Shown here: positions 32,211 to 36,954 of the stretch, one piece after another | Layout of the letters: each line of letters begins with the position of its first letter | How positions within the stretch are numbered: the stretch's first letter is position 1 | NCBI RefSeq assembly: GCF_003852515.1 | Contig: NZ_QAJK01000140.1 | Coordinates: forward strand, 1 to 36,954 | Source: Variovorax sp. KBW07 | GTDB lineage: Bacteria > Pseudomonadota > Gammaproteobacteria > Burkholderiales > Burkholderiaceae_C | DNA length: 36,954 nt | Direction of reading: 5' to 3' | The notes under the pieces: generated by a model | What the model saw: the letters and a program-made list of their open reading frames with translations, nothing else | Databases searched by the model: none | What the model was told of the DNA's origin: nothing | Position numbers and translations under genes: made by a program

Positions 32211-32244
32211 GTAAAGTTGGGTAAACGCAGCACCGGCCTGTCAA
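32211..32244 (-). promoter_or_regulatory. CpxR-box-like direct repeat and perfect -35 upstream of the response-regulator gene
   Basis: On the plus strand GTAAA at 32211-32215 and GTAAA at 32221-32225 are separated by 5 bases, the exact layout of the enterobacterial CpxR box, 37 bases before the regulator's first ATG. On the minus strand a consensus TTGACA lies at 32239-32244; a -10 at 17-base spacing would fall over the box (32216-32221), but no good -10 is visible there, as in activator-dependent promoters. Confidence 0.5.
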
Positions 32245-32361
32245 CCGGAAATGCTGCGAAAAGCATAGCGCCTTGCCCTGTGTCCACGGGCGCCATGTGC
32301 GGCTTTCGATGCCAATGCCAGCAACGCGCGGGGGCCGGCGCCTGCCGACTGCCCCGCCCGT

Positions 32362-33210
32362 TCAGTCTTCTGCAGCCACGCGAAGCTGCAACCTCAGTGT
32401 GAGCGCATTCGACAGTGGCAGGTCGATGGGGGTGCCGGCGCTGCCTTCGACCTGCGCCAGTGCCTCGAACAGGCCCAGCGCATCGGCCATCGGGTTGATG
32501 TCGAGCAAGGTGCGGGCGGCGGCCGAGCGCGGCGCCGCGGGGGCGCTGGCTGCATCGCCGGTCACCAGCGACCAGTCGAGCGAGGCCACGGTGCGTTCGG
32601 TGCGCTCGTGCGCGATGACCATGGCCACCGCCAGCAGGCCGCGGCTGTCGGTGACGGAGGTGAGCGCGCCGACGGTGGGCGTGTCGTAGCCCACCAGCAG
32701 CACCGGCTCCTGGTCGGCCGCGCACTGCACCGCCGCTTCGAGCAGGCCCGAGGCAAAGCTGTGCTCGTAGGCCGACACGGCATTGCTGGCCGCCATGCAG
32801 CCGGTGCCGATGGTCCAGTAGCCCACGGCGGCGTTGTGCACCGAGTTGTGGAACTTGGTGGGCGACAGCATCTTCGGATCGGTCGCGAGCGTGCCGCACA
32901 TGTAGTCGTTGATCGACAGGTCGCCGTGCGCCGAGGTGAACACGCAGGGCACGTCGGCCGCGTTGCGGCCCGAGCCCGCGATGGCGGCGGCGGCCACTTC
33001 GAGTGCCAGCGCCACGGTGTCGGGCGCGCGGCGCCGCTCGGCCGGGGCCAGCACCTGCGGCGACGGCCGCTTGGCGGGCGGATCGGCCAGCGCGCCTTCG
33101 CCGCGGAAGGCGGCGCGCGCGGCGTCCCAGCCGGGCAGCGTGGGCGTCCAGAAGGCCGGGCCTTCGATGTAGAGGGTGGGAGGCGTCACGGTGTTGCCGG
33201 TGTTGCTCAT
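32362..33210 (-). CDS. Beta-ketoacyl synthase chain-length-factor-like protein
   Basis: A 282-residue protein resembling the short N-terminal ketoacyl-synthase domain family (Ketoacyl-synt_2) found as chain-length factor in aryl polyene and related pigment clusters. A thiolase-type segment is visible: FHNSVHNAAVGYWTIGTGCM with a cysteine, and CVFTSAHGDLSINDYMCG. It is too short for a complete KS and lacks recognisable C-terminal catalytic histidines, so it probably works as partner of the full KS encoded just upstream. Its ATG (33210) overlaps that gene's stop by 4 bases. The upstream frame open to 33831 is a shadow. Confidence 0.85.
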   Translation of the reverse strand: MSNTGNTVTPPTLYIEGPAFWTPTLPGWDAARAAFRGEGALADPPAKRPSPQVLAPAERRRAPDTVALALEVAAAAIAGSGRNAADVPCVFTSAHGDLSINDYMCGTLATDPKMLSPTKFHNSVHNAAVGYWTIGTGCMAASNAVSAYEHSFASGLLEAAVQCAADQEPVLLVGYDTPTVGALTSVTDSRGLLAVAMVIAHERTERTVASLDWSLVTGDAASAPAAPRSAAARTLLDINPMADALGLFEALAQVEGSAGTPIDLPLSNALTLRLQLRVAAED

Positions 33211-34415
33211 GCCGCGTCCGCCTTGCCGAACACCAGCGAGCAGTTGTTGCCGCCGAAGCCGAAAGAGTTGGACAGCGCGTAGCGCACCTCGCCATGCGCG
33301 GGTTGCAGCTTGATCTGCGGACCGAAGCCTTCGTCGAGCGTGTGCGTGTTGACGGTGCCCGGCATCAGGCCGCGCTCGATCGCCAGCAGGCTGATGACGG
33401 CCTCGACGATGCCGGCCGCGCCCAGCGTGTGGCCCATGAAGCCCTTGGTCGAGCTGGCATGCGTGCGGGCCGGGAAGCGGCGCGCCACCAGCGCGCCCTC
33501 GACCTCGTCGTTCTTCTGGCTCGCGGTGCCGTGCATGTTGATGTAGTCGATGGCTTCGGGTGCCAGGCCGGCGCGGGCCAGCGCCTCGTCGAGTGCGCGT
33601 TCGGCGCCCAGTCCCTCGGGGTGCGGCGTCGACATGTGGTGCGCGTCGCTGGCTTCGCCGTAGCCCAGCAGGTGCATCGGCGCGGCATCGGCGCCGGTCT
33701 GCACGCGCTCGACCAGCGCAAAGCCCGCGGCCTCGCCCAGGCTGATGCCCTTGCGGCCGGCATCGAAGGGCCGGCACGGTTCGCTCGACACCAGCTCGAG
33801 CGAGTTGAAACCGAACAGCACGCTGCCGCACAGCGTGTCGGCACCGCCGACCACGGCCGCGTCGGCCAGGCCCAGGCGGATCAGCCGCTCGGCCGAGGCG
33901 AACACCTTGGCGCTCGACGAGCAGGCGGTGGAGATGGTTTCGCTCGGCCCGCTGATGCCCAGCACCTGCGCCGTGAACATCGCCAGCGAATGGGGCGTGT
34001 GCACGGCGGCGCGGCGCTGGTTGAGCGGGAACATGCTTTCGGCGTCGAGCTGGGTGTAGGCCAGCTCGGTCTCGCCGATGCTGGCGGTCGAGGTGCCCAG
34101 CACCAGCGCGATGCGCGAGGCGCCGTACTTTTCACGCGCGGCGGCCACCGCCTCGATGAAGCCGTCGGCATGCAGGCCCAGCCACGCGAGCCGGTTGTTG
34201 CGGCAGTCCCAGGGCATGAGGGCCTCGGGCAATTCGATGTCCTCGAGGCCATCGACGCGTCCGATCCAGGTGGGCAGCGGCGCGTCGCCGAAATCGTTGG
34301 CGCGCAGGCCGCTGCGCGACTGCGCGAGCGCGTCCGCGAGCGATTCCTTGCCGACGCCGACGGCAGAGGTCGCCGTGAAGGCGCTGATTTGAAGGGGGGT
34401 TATTCGGGACGGCAC
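33207..34415 (-). CDS. Beta-ketoacyl-ACP synthase (FabF-like)
   Basis: Decarboxylating condensing enzyme. With the GTG start at 34415 the product has 402 residues, the usual length, and begins PSRITPLQISAFTATSAVG; a TTG at 34481 would add 22 atypical residues. The catalytic triad is complete: Cys165 (STACSSSAKVF), His295 (NMHGTASQKNDEVE) and His329 (GFMGHTLGAAG). The C-terminal NSFGFGGNNCSLVFG is typical. It pairs with the short KS-like protein by an ATGA overlap. This pair is a hallmark of aryl polyene-type polyketide clusters, but no ACP, dehydratase, ketoreductase or acyltransferase gene is adjacent here. Confidence 0.88.
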   Translation of the reverse strand: MPSRITPLQISAFTATSAVGVGKESLADALAQSRSGLRANDFGDAPLPTWIGRVDGLEDIELPEALMPWDCRNNRLAWLGLHADGFIEAVAAAREKYGASRIALVLGTSTASIGETELAYTQLDAESMFPLNQRRAAVHTPHSLAMFTAQVLGISGPSETISTACSSSAKVFASAERLIRLGLADAAVVGGADTLCGSVLFGFNSLELVSSEPCRPFDAGRKGISLGEAAGFALVERVQTGADAAPMHLLGYGEASDAHHMSTPHPEGLGAERALDEALARAGLAPEAIDYINMHGTASQKNDEVEGALVARRFPARTHASSTKGFMGHTLGAAGIVEAVISLLAIERGLMPGTVNTHTLDEGFGPQIKLQPAHGEVRYALSNSFGFGGNNCSLVFGKADAA

Positions 34416-34558
34416 GATGAATGTTGGAGCAGGCGGCAAGCGAAAGGGCGTCGGGCGACAGAAAGCGTAATTTTCACGCAATGAATGTCACAGCCTACCA
34501 GCAGAGTGCGTGGCATTGCGTCGGCCGTTTTCCATTGTCGGCAGCTAGGGCGCGGGCC

Positions 34559-35971
34559 CTATTGACGCTCGACGGCGCCTGTGGTGGCGGCCGTCTCCTT
34601 CGTGGTGGTCAGGCGCGACGCCAGCGCCACCAGCACCAGCACCGGCGCGCCCAGCAGGGCCGTGGCGGTGAAGAAGGTGCTGTAGCCGTAGGCATCGACA
34701 AAGGCGCCCGAGTAGCCGGCAATGAACTTCGGCAGCAGCAGCATCAGCGAGCTGAACAGCGCGTACTGGGTGGCCGAGTAGCTGATGTTGGTCAGGCTCG
34801 ACAGGTAGGCAATGAAGGCGGCCGAGGCAATGCCGCCGGCCAGGTTGTCGGCAGAGACCACCGCGATCAGCGCCGTCAGGTCGTGCCCGCGCGAGGCCAG
34901 CCAGGCAAACAGCAGGTTGCTGGCCGCGCTGAGCACCGCGCCCAGCATCAGCACGCGCATCACGCCCAGCCGCATCGACAGCACGCCGCCGATGAAGGCG
35001 CCGACCAGCGTCATGACCACGCCGTAGATCTTGCTGACCGTGGCCACTTCGTCCTTGGTGAAGCCCATGTCCACGTAGAACGGGTTGGCCATGATGCCCA
35101 TCACCACGTCGCTGATGCGGTAGATGGCAATCAGCGAGAGGATCAGCGCGGCCTGCCATTTGTAGCGGCGGATGAAGTCCGCGAAGGGCTCGATCAGCAC
35201 GCTCTGCAACCATGCGGCCGCGTTCCTGGGCTTGGGCAGCACGCGCCGCACCGGCTCGGGCGACAGCAGCACGGTGAGCACGCCGACCGCCATCGAGGCG
35301 GCCATGACCAGGTAGGCCGTTTTCCAGGCGCCGTTCTGGTAGGCCGCCGCGCCCTTGGCCACCGCGGCGCCTGCCACCGGCGCCACTTCGGCCCAGGCCG
35401 CGACCCACAGCACGCCGGCGCCGGCCCAGATCATCGCGAGCCGGTAGCCTGTTTGATAGGCAGCGGCCAGCGCGGCCTGCTTGCGCGTCTCGGCCGATTC
35501 GATGCGGAAGGCGTCCAGCGCGATGTCTTGCGTGGCCGAGCCGAAGGCCACCAGCAGCGCGCACCAGATCAGCGGCTGCAGCCCGTTGCGCGGGTCGTTC
35601 ATGGCCATGCCGACCAGCCCGGCGATCACCAGCCCCTGCGCCAGCAGCAGCCAGCCGCGCCGGCGCCCCAGCAGCGTGGTGAGCGGCGGCAGCGGCAGCC
35701 GGTCGACCAGCGGTGCCCAGACCCACTTGAAGCCATAGGCCAGCCCGACCCAGCTCAGGTAGCCGATGGTGGTGCGGTCGATGCCGGCCTCGCGCAGCCG
35801 GAAGCTCAGCGTGCCCAGCACCAGCAGCAGCGGCAGCCCGGCCGAGAAGCCCAGCGCCAGCATGCGCAGCGTGGCGGGCTCGAGGTACACCTTGAGGGCG
35901 TCGCGCCAGGGCAGGGAGGGGGTGGAGGGGGTTTCGACGGGCGAGGCGGACATGAGCCCCGGATTGTCCAT
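34559..35971 (-). CDS. ampG: AmpG family muropeptide MFS transporter
   Basis: Inner-membrane permease importing GlcNAc-anhydro-MurNAc peptides for cell-wall recycling; 470 residues with about 12-14 helices. AmpG landmarks are LRMLALGFSAGLPLLLVLGT in helix 1, GYLSWVGLAYGFKWVWAPLVDR, the SATQDIALDAFRIE motif and YRISDVVMGIMANPFYVDMG. A second in-frame ATG at 35953 would remove six residues; neither start has a strong ribosome site. In organisms with AmpR-controlled beta-lactamases AmpG affects their induction, but no such gene is in this window. It is divergent from the M48 peptidase gene. Confidence 0.93.
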   Translation of the reverse strand: MDNPGLMSASPVETPSTPSLPWRDALKVYLEPATLRMLALGFSAGLPLLLVLGTLSFRLREAGIDRTTIGYLSWVGLAYGFKWVWAPLVDRLPLPPLTTLLGRRRGWLLLAQGLVIAGLVGMAMNDPRNGLQPLIWCALLVAFGSATQDIALDAFRIESAETRKQAALAAAYQTGYRLAMIWAGAGVLWVAAWAEVAPVAGAAVAKGAAAYQNGAWKTAYLVMAASMAVGVLTVLLSPEPVRRVLPKPRNAAAWLQSVLIEPFADFIRRYKWQAALILSLIAIYRISDVVMGIMANPFYVDMGFTKDEVATVSKIYGVVMTLVGAFIGGVLSMRLGVMRVLMLGAVLSAASNLLFAWLASRGHDLTALIAVVSADNLAGGIASAAFIAYLSSLTNISYSATQYALFSSLMLLLPKFIAGYSGAFVDAYGYSTFFTATALLGAPVLVLVALASRLTTTKETAATTGAVERQ

Positions 35972-36031
35972 GAGTGCACGGGGTCATCGCCCGGCCTTTT
36001 GCTTTCATTTGTTCCTATGATCCGGCCCCAT

Positions 36032-36901
36032 ATGTGCACACGATGCGAACGCCCTTTTTCCGCAGCAGCCGCTGCTGCTGTTTCCGCCGCCTCGCCATGG
36101 CAGCCGAGGCGGGGCTTCCTGCTGGCCGCCGCGGGCGCGGTGCTGGGCGGACCGGCGCTGGCGCAGGTCAACGTGGGCAATGCATCGGTGGCGCGCAACC
36201 TGGTGCCGGCCGACAAGATCGAGGCGGCCGGCGTGCAGCAGTACGGCCAGCTGCTTGAACAGGCCCGCGCCAAGAATGCGCTGGCGGGCGACAACAACCC
36301 GCAACTGCAGCGCCTGCGCGCCATCGCGCAGCGGCTGATTCCCTTCGCCACGCCGTGGAATGCGCGCGCCCGCGACTGGAAGTGGGAGGTCAACCTGATT
36401 GGCAGCAAGCAGATCAATGCCTTCTGCATGCCCGGCGGAAAGATCGCTTTTTTCACCGGCATCCTCGAACAGCTGAAGCTGAGCGACGACGAGGTCGCGA
36501 TGGTGATGGGCCACGAGATGGCGCACGCCCTGCGCGAACACGCCCGCGCCCGGATGGCCAAGAGCGCGGGCACGGGGGCGGCGCTTTCGATTGGCGCGCA
36601 ACTGCTGGGGCTGGGCCAGGTGGGCGATCTTGCGGCCCGTGCAGGCACGCAGTTGATCACGCTCAAGTTCAGCCGCAGCGACGAGACGGAGGCCGATCTC
36701 GTGGGGCTGGAACTGGCGGCGCGCGCGGGCTATGACCCGAAGGCGTCGGTGTCGCTGTGGCAGAAGATGGCCGCGGCGTCGAAGAACCAGGGCGGGCTGA
36801 GCTTCCTGTCGACGCACCCCACGGGGCCGGACCGGATCACGAAGCTCGAAGCGAACTTGCCGAAGGTCGAGAAGCTTTACCGGGACGCGAAGAAGGGCTG
36901 A
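36032..36901 (+). CDS. M48-family metallopeptidase (exported)
   Basis: Zinc metalloprotease of 289 residues. The HEMAH zinc motif is at 161-165 with downstream acidic ligand Glu221 (SDETEADLVG), and AFCMPGGKIAFFTGIL at 130-145 is the family strand before the active site. The N-terminus has a twin-arginine-like signal (PRRGFLLAAAGAVLGGPALA, cleavage before Gln45), preceded by a Cys- and Ala-rich leader (MCTRCERPF); an alternative ATG at 36017 adds five residues. It resembles the LoiP/YcaL group of periplasmic or outer-membrane proteases but lacks a lipobox and the TPR tail of BepA. The role is probably envelope protein quality control (inference). Confidence 0.9.
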   Translation: MCTRCERPFSAAAAAAVSAASPWQPRRGFLLAAAGAVLGGPALAQVNVGNASVARNLVPADKIEAAGVQQYGQLLEQARAKNALAGDNNPQLQRLRAIAQRLIPFATPWNARARDWKWEVNLIGSKQINAFCMPGGKIAFFTGILEQLKLSDDEVAMVMGHEMAHALREHARARMAKSAGTGAALSIGAQLLGLGQVGDLAARAGTQLITLKFSRSDETEADLVGLELAARAGYDPKASVSLWQKMAAASKNQGGLSFLSTHPTGPDRITKLEANLPKVEKLYRDAKKG

Positions 36902-36954
36902 GGCGCTGGGCTGCCTTTTGGGGCTGTTTGTTTGGGAGCGGGTTCATTCAGGGC

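Noticed and set aside
34421-36016. Long plus-strand reading frame upstream of the M48 peptidase, which would give an 826-residue fusion
   Set aside because: The upstream 530 residues are antisense of ampG with shadow composition. The peptidase has its own signal peptide starting at 36032.

Overview
The window is high-GC, densely packed DNA from a beta-proteobacterium, most likely a member of the Comamonadaceae close to Variovorax. This rests on protein style (orphan Bug/TctC binding proteins, RdgC, AmpG, the lplT-alr pair), on the absence of intergenic gaps over 300 bases, and on a GC-rich extragenic repeat at 1523-1610 that I recognise from that family. No rRNA, tRNA, CRISPR array, transposase or phage gene was seen. 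Most very long alternative reading frames are GC-driven shadows of the genes listed here.

Left part (1-7884): a thioredoxin-type glutathione peroxidase and an EamA exporter lie downstream of lplT (minus strand). lplT is divergent from alr, which overlaps a membrane protein of unknown function. A LysR regulator is divergent from a second EamA exporter, with a perfect 10-bp inverted repeat around a pure pyrimidine tract between them. A secreted protein of unknown function closes this part, followed by a terminator.

Centre (7894-21752): a 13.8-kb minus-strand run of 16 genes reads as one transcription unit starting from an HpaR-type MarR repressor at 21665. Its core is the lower homoprotocatechuate (3,4-dihydroxyphenylacetate) meta-cleavage route: hpaG1, hpaG2, hpaE, a ring-cleaving dioxygenase, hpaF, hpaH and hpaI, ending in pyruvate and succinic semialdehyde. 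The dioxygenase is not the usual single-chain HpaD but a LigA/LigB-type two-gene enzyme. Three Bug-type periplasmic binding proteins are interspersed without membrane partners. The distal end adds a SnoaL-like lipoprotein, an IlvD/Edd dehydratase, a class II aldolase and a PanE-type reductase, which do not belong to the textbook pathway. The 4-HPA hydroxylase genes (hpaBC) and hpaX are absent. The promoter -10 hexamer sits inside a perfect 12-bp palindrome just upstream of hpaR, consistent with autorepression.

A 163-bp near-symmetrical inverted repeat (21753-21915) separates hpaR from radA. In many beta-proteobacteria, as I recall, alr and radA are neighbours; here 17.7 kb separate them, so the catabolic cluster may be an insertion and the palindrome may lie at its edge.

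Right part (21926-36954): radA, a BCCT transporter, a small lipoprotein, a VOC protein, a two-TM protein, rdgC divergent from ilvE, a zf-CHCC protein, an O-antigen ligase-like protein, a CpxR/CpxA-like two-component system with a GTAAA-N5-GTAAA box upstream, a pair of ketoacyl synthase genes like those of aryl polyene clusters, AmpG, and an M48 metallopeptidase.
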